Notes: a model not told the origin generated them from the sequence alone. Shown: positions 1-5,213, counted from the first letter of the stretch. The stretch is 7,440 nt of DNA from Clostridia bacterium (GCA_014872655.1 WHHJ01000072.1:1-7440); one strand, 5' to 3'. A program made the numbers and translations.

Positions 1-322
1 GCAGGAAGAAAAGCGGAAACTGTATGAAGCTCTTGTTTCCGGCAGGATTCCGCTCCCGGAATACAAGGATCAAAAAGAGCAGATCAGTGAAAAACTGTTG
101 GAAGTACAGAATACCAAAGCGGTTGTCATGGCCCGTCTTGAAGCCAAACAGGAAGAACGGCAGCACCAGCGCCAGCAGATGGATATTTCCCGGATGCTGA
201 CGGAAAGCGATGGGCTGACGTCGGAATTAGTTGATCTTCTGATTGATAAGATTTATGTTTATCCTGATAAACGGGTAGATATTGCCTTTAAGATAAGGGA
301 CAGCTTGACAACTCACAAATGA
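1..322 (+). CDS. Large serine recombinase, C-terminal part (5' end outside window)
   Basis: The frame is open from base 2 to a TGA at 320-322, giving 106 residues of a protein whose start lies upstream. What remains is a charged, Gln/Glu/Arg-rich coiled-coil-like stretch (about residues 1-70), then the motif LVDLLIDKIYVYPDKRVDI and a short basic end. That ending is typical of large serine recombinases of Firmicutes transposons (Tn4451 TnpX type and relatives), which cut and rejoin element ends through an N-terminal catalytic serine. Zinc-ribbon and catalytic domains are not in the window. Such genes usually sit near one end of their element, which fits the junction at about 525-530. An internal TTG or ATG (98, 128) could be called as a start, but the open frame upstream argues that they are internal codons. 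The family call is firm; the exact subgroup is not. Confidence 0.85.
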   Translation, partial: QEEKRKLYEALVSGRIPLPEYKDQKEQISEKLLEVQNTKAVVMARLEAKQEERQHQRQQMDISRMLTESDGLTSELVDLLIDKIYVYPDKRVDIAFKIRDSLTTHK

Positions 323-338
323 GGGAAAGGGATTGATT

Positions 339-497
339 ATGCGGATTGCGTTTTATTGCAGAAAAGGCGGCACAACTTTTGGGTGTATGCTGCCGGAAGA
401 AAAGGAGCGACTTCATGCGTTTTTTGCCGCCGAACAGAAACGGGAGGCGGCAAAATTCCTATCAAGAAAGCTGGATTGTGGGGACAAGAAAAAATAA
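339..497 (+). CDS. Small hypothetical protein (52 aa) behind the serine recombinase
   Basis: An ATG at 339 follows an AGGGAAAGGG ribosome binding site by about 8 bases and begins 17 bases after the recombinase stop, so the two probably share a transcript. The product starts MRIAFYCRKGG and continues with a charged helix-forming stretch (PEEKERLHAFFAAEQKRE) and a lysine-rich end. No domain is recognised. The start superficially resembles the first strand of a serine recombinase (MRIAxYxR), but no catalytic Ser or resolvase motif follows, so it is not called one. The last 36 bases overlap the 3' end of the broken integrase on the other strand. It could be a genuine small accessory ORF of the element or the truncated start of a longer gene cut at the element end. 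Confidence 0.5.
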   Translation: MRIAFYCRKGGTTFGCMLPEEKERLHAFFAAEQKREAAKFLSRKLDCGDKKK

Positions 498-1520
498 ATA
501 TTTTTTTGTCGTGGACTTGACATAAGGGTGTCTCAAATCGTGAAAGCGCATGCGCTTTAAGCCGTGTTTTTGGATATACTGGAGAAAATACGCCGTCAGA
601 TAATCCGGCTTCATCAGGCCGCCCAGCTCGTCCACAAAGACATAGCCGTCATATTCGTAGTTGTAGCAGTTGCCGCAGACCTGCTTGTTCAGCTCCTGCG
701 CCGCCTTGACCTCCGCAAAATATTCCCTGAATCTTCCCACCAGCGGCAGGGTGCGCATACTGGACTTTGTCTTGGCGGAGTCCTGGGCATACATCTTCGT
801 TTTCCCTTCCACCTGTATGGAGGTGACCGTGTGCTTGATGGTAATGGTGCCACGCTCAAAGTCGATGGCGTCCCATTTTAGTCCACACACCTCGCCACGC
901 CGCAGTCCGTAAAAGGCGGCGACCAAAACGGGTAATTCCAGCCTCGTGCCCTTGACCACCTGAAACAGGCGCTGAAGCTCCTCGGCATCCAAAAATACCG
1001 GCTGATAGTCGTTTCGTTTCGGGCGGTCCACCTTCATCGCCACATTTTGCGTCACAAGGTCGGTTTTCATGGCATATTTCAGCGCCTGATGAATGACGGC
1101 GTGGTAGTGGATCACCGAACTGGGCTTGACGGTTTTCAGCTTCTCCGTATAAAACTGCTGAATGTGCCTTGCCTCCAGCCCCTGAAGGGTGTACCCCTTC
1201 TTGCGGAAGTACGGCTCAAGGGTGGATTTGACCATCGCCTCATAGGAGCTGTAGGTGGTCGCTTTCACACGCACCTTTACGATGTCCAGCCATTCCAAAA
1301 GATACTCCGCAAAAGGCATATCGGAGGTAAGCTCTCCCACCTCCTGCGGCGGCTCAAACTCGCTGCGGACACGGGCCAGCGCCGCCTCCGCTTTTCGCTT
1401 GTTTCCCTTTTCGGGAAGTCCCGTGGATACGTACTTGACGTGCCGCTTATTTCGGTTATCGTAGTAGCTGAGCACCACATAGTAGTATCCTTTCTTAATC
1501 TGTAGATGTCCTGATACCAT
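462..1520 (-). pseudogene. Tyrosine recombinase (integrase), C-terminus lost after HxLRH box
   Basis: The start is set at 1520 (MVSGHLQIKKGYYY) because GGAGG (complement of 1534-1538) lies upstream; a longer frame to 1607 has no such site. The 352-aa product has an AP2-like arm-binding N-terminus (about 8-40), a SAM-like core-binding domain (about 68-155: AEYLLEWLDI, then HIQQFYTEKL) and a catalytic domain from about 174. Visible active-site residues are R207 in GLRRGE, the probable beta-hairpin Lys (about K252) and H327/R330 in FHDLRH. Family members continue with roughly 50 more residues carrying the LGH box and the nucleophilic Tyr. Here similarity stops after H331, and an unrelated AT-rich tail (PYVKSTTKKYLFF...) runs to the stop. 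Without the Tyr it cannot perform strand exchange. It is most simply explained by insertion or recombination at about 525-530; the missing part may lie outside the window. Confidence 0.88.
483..510. repeat. AT-rich imperfect inverted repeat at probable element end
   Basis: GACAAGAAAAAATA and TATTTTTTTGTC are near mirror-complements (one extra G/A step) separated by two bases. The structure covers the stop codon of the 52-aa ORF and lies 15-20 bases from the point where the integrase loses family similarity. It could be a terminator for the recombinase transcript (poly-T on the + strand after a weak AT stem) or a terminal recognition sequence of the serine-recombinase element. The sequence alone does not decide between these. 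Confidence 0.4.
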
Positions 1521-1532
1521 ATTGTTGTATTT

Positions 1533-1540
1533 ACCTCCTT
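1533..1540 (-). promoter_or_regulatory. Ribosome binding site that decides the integrase start
   Basis: On the minus strand AAGGAGGT ends 12 bases before the ATG at 1520. The spacing is slightly long, but no comparable site precedes the alternative upstream ATGs, and the integrase family's N-terminal similarity begins at this Met. Confidence 0.7.
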
Positions 1541-1556
1541 CATCTAACATTGTGAT

Positions 1557-1634
1557 GTTTTGCCGCTTTCGGCTTGCCGAAATTGCGATGGGACATTGCA
1601 AAGGCAAAACTCACGCAGAAAGCCTTGCTTTCTG
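1557..1634 (-). other. Structured leader region upstream of the integrase
   Basis: Three complementary pairs are visible. CAGAAAGC (1616-1623) pairs with GCTTTCTG (1627-1634) around a 3-base loop. GTTTTGCC (1557-1564) pairs with GGCAAAAC (1603-1610). Inside that pair TTCGGC-TT-GCCGAA (about 1568-1581) forms a short hairpin. In the integrase direction they would lie in the 5' leader, 13 bases beyond its ribosome binding site. They may be an attenuator-like leader, recombinase or excisionase binding repeats, or a relic. The pairing is seen; function is unknown. Confidence 0.4.
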
Positions 1635-1650
1635 TTGTACACAGGACAGA

Positions 1651-1693
1651 GCAACACCGGCATGGTCATTGTACCCTGCCGGTGCTGTTTTTT
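1651..1693 (+). terminator. Rho-independent terminator
   Basis: CACCGGCA (1655-1662) pairs with TGCCGGTG (1677-1684) around a 14-base loop; the stem extends past one A-C mismatch through A-T, C-G and G-T pairs. Six T residues follow at 1688-1693. The only possible transcripts it would end come from the left on the + strand, where no intact gene is seen, so it is probably inherited from the integrase element. Confidence 0.65.
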
Positions 1694-1742
1694 CCATTGT
1701 GCGATTTGGTCGTTCGCAAACATTTGTTAGTTCGAATCTGCT

Positions 1743-1850
1743 TTACTTTTTCAAAAAGACATGGACAGGCTTGCCCTGCGCCTTGCAGTGCTCGATGACG
1801 AATTTCGTCCCCCTCGATTGCCCGTCCCAAAACACCAGCACGCAGGCGGC
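1743..1850 (-). pseudogene. C-terminal remnant of a SLOG / DUF2493-type protein
   Basis: The minus-strand frame ending at TAA (1743-1745) reads AACVLVFWDGQSRGTKFVIE then HCKAQGKPVHVFLKK. The FWDGxSRGTKxxIE motif followed by a GKPVxV strand is the characteristic end of DUF2493/YspA-like SLOG domains, Rossmann-like proteins linked to nucleotide-derived ligands and often found on plasmids and integrative elements. The N-terminal three quarters of the domain is absent: upstream of about 1850 the sequence is TnpV in another frame. A second, more decayed copy of the same motif lies at 4937-5098. The family assignment rests on motif recognition. Confidence 0.7.
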
Positions 1851-1967
1851 GCTGTCCCCACACGCCGATGGGGCGTTCTTCTTCCGTGGGTATAGTAAGA
1901 TCAGGCAACCAATAGTCGCCCTGCATGGTGTATGTGCCACCCTTTGTTCAAATACAGTTTTAGCCAT
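1840..1967 (-). pseudogene. tnpV: TnpV-like transposon protein, frameshifted N-terminal remnant
   Basis: From the ATG at 1965-1967 the reading is MAKTVFEQ. After a single-base loss in the CAAAGGG run (about 1938-1946) the family continues one frame over as KGGTYTMQGDYWLPDLTIP and EEERPIGVWGQRRLR. The GDYxLPDLxxPxEEERPIGxWG block is diagnostic of TnpV, a small protein carried by Tn4451/TnpX-type transposons, of uncertain role. Only about 40 residues remain of a protein usually well over 100. At about 1840-1850 the sequence passes into the SLOG tail through a shared stretch that reads plausibly in both families, which suggests a short-homology deletion. No good ribosome binding site precedes the ATG; an inverted repeat sits directly upstream. 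Confidence 0.75.
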
Positions 1968-1973
1968 AAAAGA

Positions 1974-2012
1974 AATACCAATGTGCAAGCTTGAAGTCCG
2001 CACATTGGTATT
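1974..2012 (-). terminator. 13-bp perfect inverted repeat, likely terminator of the RNase III operon
   Basis: AATACCAATGTGC (1974-1986) and GCACATTGGTATT (2000-2012) are perfect complements around a 13-base loop. Read on the minus strand, the hairpin lies 16 bases after the stop of the 54-aa gene and is followed by TTCTTTT. This suits a rho-independent terminator for the 2029-3332 operon, though the T-run is interrupted and the stem is AT-rich. It could instead be an operator or recombination site, since it abuts the decayed tnpV start. Confidence 0.55.
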
Positions 2013-2028
2013 GTTTCAATAGCTTAGA

Positions 2029-2193
2029 TTAGTTGTTATTGTCAAATAAAAAATTACAGTTCTCTTCCTCTTCTTCACGCTTGTACGCACTGTTATCCCA
2101 ATTGTAAACATACGCGCCACGGTAAATGCTGTAACCGTCTTTTTCTATCCACTCGTATTCTCCGGAATCATAATTGAAACACCATTTTGACAT
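2029..2193 (-). CDS. Small acidic protein (54 aa), partner gene of RNase III-like protein
   Basis: The ORF starts at ATG 2191-2193 with GGAGG ten bases upstream; that site lies in the last codons of the RNase III gene, so translation is probably coupled. The product begins MSKWCFNYDSGEYEWIEKDG, contains an aromatic-rich core (YSIYRGAYVYNWDN) and ends in a run of five Glu and an Asn-rich tail. There is no signal peptide or membrane segment. The pattern of Trp/Tyr spaced by Gly suggests a small beta-fold, but no family is recognised. It lies 5 bases downstream of the RNase III stop and ahead of the likely shared terminator, so a job linked to the nuclease (regulator, inhibitor or RNA-binding helper) is inferred from position only. 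Confidence 0.75.
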   Translation of the reverse strand: MSKWCFNYDSGEYEWIEKDGYSIYRGAYVYNWDNSAYKREEEEENCNFLFDNNN

Positions 2194-2198
2194 AATCG

Positions 2199-3332
2199 TT
2201 ATTCCTCCAATCCGAGCACATACAAAAGCATGCTGTAAGCAGCGCCCTTTTTCGCATCTTTTTTTGATGAGGAAATTTCATCAAAATCGTATTCTTCTTC
2301 CTCTATATGGCATTCGCATTTCCAAAGCGGATTTCCGTTATCGTCGTGCGTTTCTTCAAACTCATAGGTGGGCAATGAAAAGTAACCTCTGCGAGCCAAG
2401 ATTTCCAATTGATTGATCGCCATATCCCGGTTAGGATCTTCAATTTCGTCTCGTATTGTGAAGAGCATATCGTTTTTTTCCAGGTATTCATATGCCAGTT
2501 TGCATACTGCCATTCTCGCTTCCCTTTTAGATGCACCAAACCCACGAAAAATCGGGAGAGAGTCTAACAGTTTCAACTCACAACAAAAATGTAATCTGGA
2601 ATAATCATAAAACATCGGAAATGATTGAGATATTCCTTCAAACGGAATATGCCACGCGGCAGTATATGAGAGTTCATGGTATTTGTACCAGGGGATAAGT
2701 CCGTTCTCCTGCATCTCCCACTCTTGAAGCAGACGTACATAATTGGTTTCCGATTCGTCTTGAAGAAACGTATCCGGCTCAAGCATCACCTCTACCACAG
2801 ATTGAATATCCTTTAGATTCCAGCCGGAATCAATGGCAACCGCACCGATGATCGCTTCAAACAAATCTTCTTTTACAGAACGTTCTTCGTTGACTTTGTT
2901 CTGAATATCACTTTTTCCCATAATGAGGTGTTCGGCAAATCCCAATTCATCCATTCTGCGTGCCAGTGTCTTTTTTTCGACCATTTTTGTTTTCAGTCTT
3001 GAAAGCAGTCCTTCATCACAGTCACAATGAAATTGATTGGATTCTGGTTCGTCATTTATATTGTTCTGAAACCACAATTCTTTTCCAGAGCCAAATCTTA
3101 TGTTTTGATCCGTCATTTCGCCGTTTGGTATATGTCCGTATTTTTGTATCAGCAAACGAACAACTGCGAAATCAAGTACTTTGTCTCCAATAAATTCCAA
3201 AACTTCGTTGTTCTCGCCGCCGTTTTCAGAAGTATATGAACGACGGACGAATGCCTGTTTGAGCAGATCAAGATTTTTAAATTCATAACCGATCTGTCCC
3301 TGAACCATTTTAAATACTAATTCTTCCTGCAT
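2199..3332 (-). CDS. RNase III-family endonuclease with domain insert and two dsRNA-binding domains
   Basis: This is a 377-aa protein starting at ATG 3332 with AAAGGA ten bases upstream. The RNase III domain spans about residues 5-185. The signature NEVLEFIGDKVLDF gives E43, E46 and D50; DEGLLSRLKTKMV gives E107; KEDLFEAIIGA gives D156 and E159. These correspond to the E38/E41/D45/E65/D114/E117 set of E. coli RNase III, so dsRNA cleavage with Mg2+ is expected. Between D50 and E107 there is an insert of roughly 35-40 residues compared with the E. coli enzyme, ending FHCDCDEG. Two dsRNA-binding folds follow: about 196-285 (NYVRLLQEWE ... GASKREARMAVCKLA, with a long middle loop) and 306-374 (NQLEILARRG ... 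SSKKDAKKGAAYSML). Housekeeping bacterial RNase III is about 230 residues with one such domain. It is cytoplasmic, has no signal peptide, and is co-transcribed with the 54-aa gene. The housekeeping rnc neighbourhood is absent, so this is an accessory paralogue; its RNA targets are unknown. Confidence 0.88.
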   Translation of the reverse strand: MQEELVFKMVQGQIGYEFKNLDLLKQAFVRRSYTSENGGENNEVLEFIGDKVLDFAVVRLLIQKYGHIPNGEMTDQNIRFGSGKELWFQNNINDEPESNQFHCDCDEGLLSRLKTKMVEKKTLARRMDELGFAEHLIMGKSDIQNKVNEERSVKEDLFEAIIGAVAIDSGWNLKDIQSVVEVMLEPDTFLQDESETNYVRLLQEWEMQENGLIPWYKYHELSYTAAWHIPFEGISQSFPMFYDYSRLHFCCELKLLDSLPIFRGFGASKREARMAVCKLAYEYLEKNDMLFTIRDEIEDPNRDMAINQLEILARRGYFSLPTYEFEETHDDNGNPLWKCECHIEEEEYDFDEISSSKKDAKKGAAYSMLLYVLGLEE

Positions 3333-3432
3333 AATAAAAAATCCTTTCAGTAATCATTTACCAAAAGGCATAATAATAGCCTGACAAAAATACTTTCCCC
3401 GTGAGATGAGAGAGATCATGTCAGACATAATC

Positions 3433-3446
3433 AATTAAATTTAATT
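3433..3446. repeat. 14-bp perfect palindrome
   Basis: AATTAAATTTAATT is its own complement. It lies about 100 bases upstream of the RNase III start, where an operator or AT-rich upstream element could sit. Its low complexity keeps confidence low. Confidence 0.3.
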
Positions 3447-3459
3447 CTTTGTTTCCGTT

Positions 3460-3497
3460 TGTTTACTCGGGTTCACTTGCATAAACAGGAGTAAACA
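3460..3497. repeat. Operator-like inverted repeat with 9-bp arms
   Basis: TGTTTACTC (3460-3468) is the perfect complement of GAGTAAACA (3489-3497), with a 20-base centre that itself contains another TAAACA (3483-3487 region). The palindrome ACCTAGGT follows closely (about 3496-3503). The clustering resembles a repressor operator or a recombinase core region more than a terminator, because no T-run follows. Confidence 0.4.
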
Positions 3498-3720
3498 CCT
3501 AGGTACAATGTATCAAATTTAACATATTATGCCTAAAAGCAATCATATGATATCACACTTTTTTAGATATGTCAATATGAAAAAATATTCAGTGCAATCA
3601 TTTGTCCAAAATATTTGATATAAATTATAAAATAGGCAGTCATTCCCTGTTGATTAACTGATAGGCTCCATATTTTAATTTATCCTATATTCAAACAAAG
3701 AAGCAACTTGTATTTTGATA

Positions 3721-3750
3721 TTGTAATCTTGATGGTATCTTTGATATAAT
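3721..3750 (+). promoter_or_regulatory. Sigma-A type promoter for the flavodoxin gene
   Basis: TTGTAA (3721-3726) and a perfect TATAAT (3745-3750) are separated by 18 bases. Transcription would begin at about 3757, after the ATG at 3749 and 34 bases before the ATG at 3791. This supports 3791 as the true start of translation. Confidence 0.65.
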
Positions 3751-3790
3751 GAAACTGTATCATCCAACGAAAATGAAAAGGAGTCACGTT

Positions 3791-4303
3791 ATGAGTTACG
3801 CAATTGTTTATTCCAGCCAAACTGGAAATACCGCTCAATTGGCTACGCATATCAAACATATACTGCCAGCAAAAGAATTGGTTTACTTTGGATCCGTTTC
3901 ACCTGAGGCCTTACACGCTGACATTCTTTTTGTTGGTTCCTGGACAGATAAAGGTACATGTAGTCCGGAAATTGCCCAATTTTTGCATCAACTAAAAAAC
4001 AAACAGGTCTACCTCTTCGGTACAGCCGGTTTTGGCGGTTCGCCTGCTTATTTCTCTCAGATTGGAGAGCGAATGGCGCAAAATCTGCCCACCGGCAATG
4101 TTTTATTAGGATCTTACCTGTGTCAGGGAAAAATGCCACAGGCGGTACGCGCACGTTACGAAGCCCTTGCCAAAACAGATCCCCAGAAGGCACAACCCTT
4201 GTTGGACAACTTTGATCAGGCACTTTCTCACCCCGATCAAGAGGATTTGGAAAAGTTGGAAAAAGCTATTTCCGACTTGCTCAAAAACAATTCTCTTGCT
4301 TGA
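3791..4303 (+). CDS. Flavodoxin-family FMN protein (170 aa)
   Basis: The start at 3791 is chosen over the in-frame ATG at 3749 because AAAGGAG lies 7 bases upstream and because the promoter's -10 box overlaps 3749. The N-terminus MSYAIVYSSQTGNTAQLA carries the flavodoxin phosphate loop (SSQTGNT, residues 8-14). Further flavin-contact segments are GSWTDKGTC (49-57) and FGTAGFGG (76-83), and the C-terminal part has SYLCQGKMP (108-116) and LSHPDQEDL (145-153), typical of the Flavodoxin_3 subgroup of Firmicutes. Members of this subgroup include the BilS protein of gut bilirubin reductase operons, but no reductase gene is adjacent here, so that role is not assigned. It is expected to be a cytoplasmic one- or two-electron carrier binding FMN. 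It appears monocistronic. Confidence 0.85.
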   Translation: MSYAIVYSSQTGNTAQLATHIKHILPAKELVYFGSVSPEALHADILFVGSWTDKGTCSPEIAQFLHQLKNKQVYLFGTAGFGGSPAYFSQIGERMAQNLPTGNVLLGSYLCQGKMPQAVRARYEALAKTDPQKAQPLLDNFDQALSHPDQEDLEKLEKAISDLLKNNSLA

Positions 4304-4429
4304 TGCAATGGTTAGAATTTACCTCTCAAATCAAATAATAAGCTTTTCTCACTTGAACCAATTACCACTATTTTTACCTTGCGGAGTTTTTTATGCATAT
4401 GCGTAAGTAACTTTATCAAAAAATCGCCC

Positions 4430-4445
4430 ATACGCAAGCGCGTAT
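4430..4445. repeat. Small inverted repeat upstream of the XRE gene
   Basis: ATACGC-AAGC-GCGTAT (4430-4445) is followed by an overlapping CGTATACG, and a related TGCGTA occurs at about 4400-4405. It sits 48 bases upstream of the regulator's start codon, so it could be its own operator. No T-run follows, which argues against a terminator for the flavodoxin gene. Confidence 0.35.
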
Positions 4446-4493
4446 ACGTCTGTGCAACAATTTTTATAAAAACTGGAAAAGTGGATAGATAAT

Positions 4494-4736
4494 ATGTTGA
4501 TTAAAGATGCCGTCGTTCTGCGTTTACAAAGAATTTGTAAAGAACGAAATATTCGATACAATGAGCTCGCTACCCGTTCAGGTGTTACTCCTTCAACTGT
4601 TTACAGTTTGATGGATGTAAGACGCCGTGATTTGTCCATTATTACGCTCAAAAAACTTTGTGATGGACTTGATATGACGATAACTGAATTTTTTGATGAT
4701 CATATTTTCAAAACGTTGGAACAGGAACTCAAATAA
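4494..4736 (+). CDS. XRE/Cro-type helix-turn-helix regulator (80 aa)
   Basis: The protein is almost entirely one HTH_3 domain (about residues 6-66): the first helix is VLRLQRICKERN, the second is YNELATRSG, the recognition helix is TPSTVYSLM (32-40), and ITLKKLCDGLDMTITEFF forms the closing helices typical of short Cro/C1-like regulators from Firmicutes. There is no ligand or oligomerisation domain. Its ribosome binding site (AAGTGGAT) is weak. It may bind the inverted repeat just upstream and so control itself. The last codons and the downstream flank are duplicated at 7336-7440, where only the tail (KTLEQKLK, stop) of a second copy is present. Targets are unknown; the flavodoxin gene upstream is a candidate by position only. 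Confidence 0.82.
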   Translation: MLIKDAVVLRLQRICKERNIRYNELATRSGVTPSTVYSLMDVRRRDLSIITLKKLCDGLDMTITEFFDDHIFKTLEQELK

Positions 4737-4806
4737 TGAAACACCTGAATACGACGTCTATTCTATTTTAGACAATGATAATTTCTCACTATTTACATCT
4801 CATGTG
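4702..4806. repeat. Direct repeat, copy 1 (XRE gene 3' end and flank)
   Basis: This copy matches 7336-7439 with about five substitutions and one 1-base gap. It comprises the last codons of the XRE gene and about 70 bases beyond its stop. Identity ends sharply at 4807. Confidence 0.92.
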
Positions 4807-4936
4807 ACTGAGTTTCTCGTATTGAAAACAATAAACACGAAATCATATATATCAAAATTCACACCATTTTAAAAATTTCAAATGTGTCAATTGCTTATCT
4901 ATTCTATGGTACTTAACTTTTACCACCAATGAACGA

Positions 4937-5098
4937 TCACCCAATCTTCCCTTTTGTGACGGTTTTGATAACCGTCACTTTTTTATTTCTCTTTTTGCAT
5001 TGTTCGATAACCTACTTTGTCCCACGCGACTACCCATCCCAAAACGGCATCACTTCGTCTGCATAGTCGAGATCTTTAAATTCCGTTTCAATGACGCA
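4937..5098 (-). pseudogene. Decayed SLOG / DUF2493-type C-terminus with two in-frame stops
   Basis: On the minus strand one frame reads CVIETEFKDLDYADEVMPFW, then DG-stop-SRGTK-stop-VIEQCKKRNKKVTVI. Aligned with the first relic (FWDGQSRGTKFVIEHCK) the only breaks are TAG at 5030-5032, where Gln (CAG) stands in the first copy, and TAG at 5012-5014, at the aromatic position after SRGTK. Both fit single-base changes. There is no start or N-terminal domain. The DYADEVMxFWDG lead-in differs from the first relic, so this is a separate family member and not a copy of the same fragment. It lies just outside repeat copy 1. Confidence 0.68.
4956..4984 (+). terminator. Hairpin with T-run (probable terminator)
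   Basis: GTGACGGTT (4956-4964) pairs perfectly with AACCGTCAC (4970-4978) around a 5-base loop, followed by six T. It is a strong rho-independent terminator by form for + strand transcripts, possibly from the XRE gene 220 bases upstream. On the other strand it overlaps the last strand (KKVTVI) of the SLOG relic, so it may have arisen in the decaying coding sequence. Confidence 0.7.
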
Positions 5099-5213
5099 CT
5101 ATGGCCGCAGTTCTCAGAAAACTGGAATTTATATGGGATGTTTTGCTCGACAAAGTGGTAGAAAACGTTTGTGTACCGGAGAAATGAAAATGATAGAAGG
5201 CAAAGCATTTTGA
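5091..5213 (+). other. Unrecognised 40-codon open stretch
   Basis: An ATG at 5091 opens a frame to TGA 5211-5213 that includes TGIYMGCFARQSGRK and ends MIEGKAF. There is no ribosome binding site at that ATG. An in-frame ATG at 5184 has GGAG closely upstream but would give only nine codons. The Gly/Arg-rich composition looks more like a piece of a real protein than random AT-rich spacer, yet no family is recognised. It overlaps the end of the SLOG relic on the other strand. Confidence 0.25.

Larger units (their letters stand above)
3366..3534. repeat. Spaced inverted repeat bracketing the RNase III upstream region
   Basis: AGGCATAATA (3366-3375) and TATTATGCCT (3525-3534) are perfect 10-base complements 149 bases apart. 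They enclose the other palindromes of the spacer. The arms are AT-rich, so chance is possible, but they could be paired protein-binding sites or the outer stem of a long transcript leader. Confidence 0.3.
3333..3790. other. AT-rich divergent intergenic region
   Basis: This stretch between the RNase III operon and the flavodoxin gene holds no convincing ORF. It contains several palindromes or inverted repeats (separate entries at 3366, 3433 and 3460) and a sigma-A promoter for the flavodoxin gene. No clear -35/-10 pair was found for the RNase III operon, although its transcript must start here. Confidence 0.7.

Noticed and set aside
564..1505. Several + strand open frames overlapping the integrase
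   Set aside because: They are antisense to a gene with clear catalytic motifs and lack ribosome binding sites and family features.
1521..1607. N-terminal extension of the integrase to 1607
   Set aside because: The extra 29 residues fall in hairpin-rich leader sequence; GGAGG before 1520 and the family N-terminus favour the shorter form.
1694..1750. tRNA-like GTTCGAATC motif
   Set aside because: The flanking bases do not form a T-stem, and no acceptor, D or anticodon arm was found.
1522..2022. 166-codon + strand frame
   Set aside because: It runs antisense to the TnpV and SLOG remnants and through a terminator, with no recognisable domain.
3749..3790. Longer flavodoxin start at 3749
   Set aside because: The ATG overlaps the TATAAT box of the likely promoter, and no ribosome binding site precedes it.
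3791..4303. Assigning the flavodoxin a bilirubin-reductase role (BilS)
   Set aside because: The fold and C-terminal motifs are compatible, but no BilR-like reductase or MarR-type gene is next to it, so only the family is claimed.
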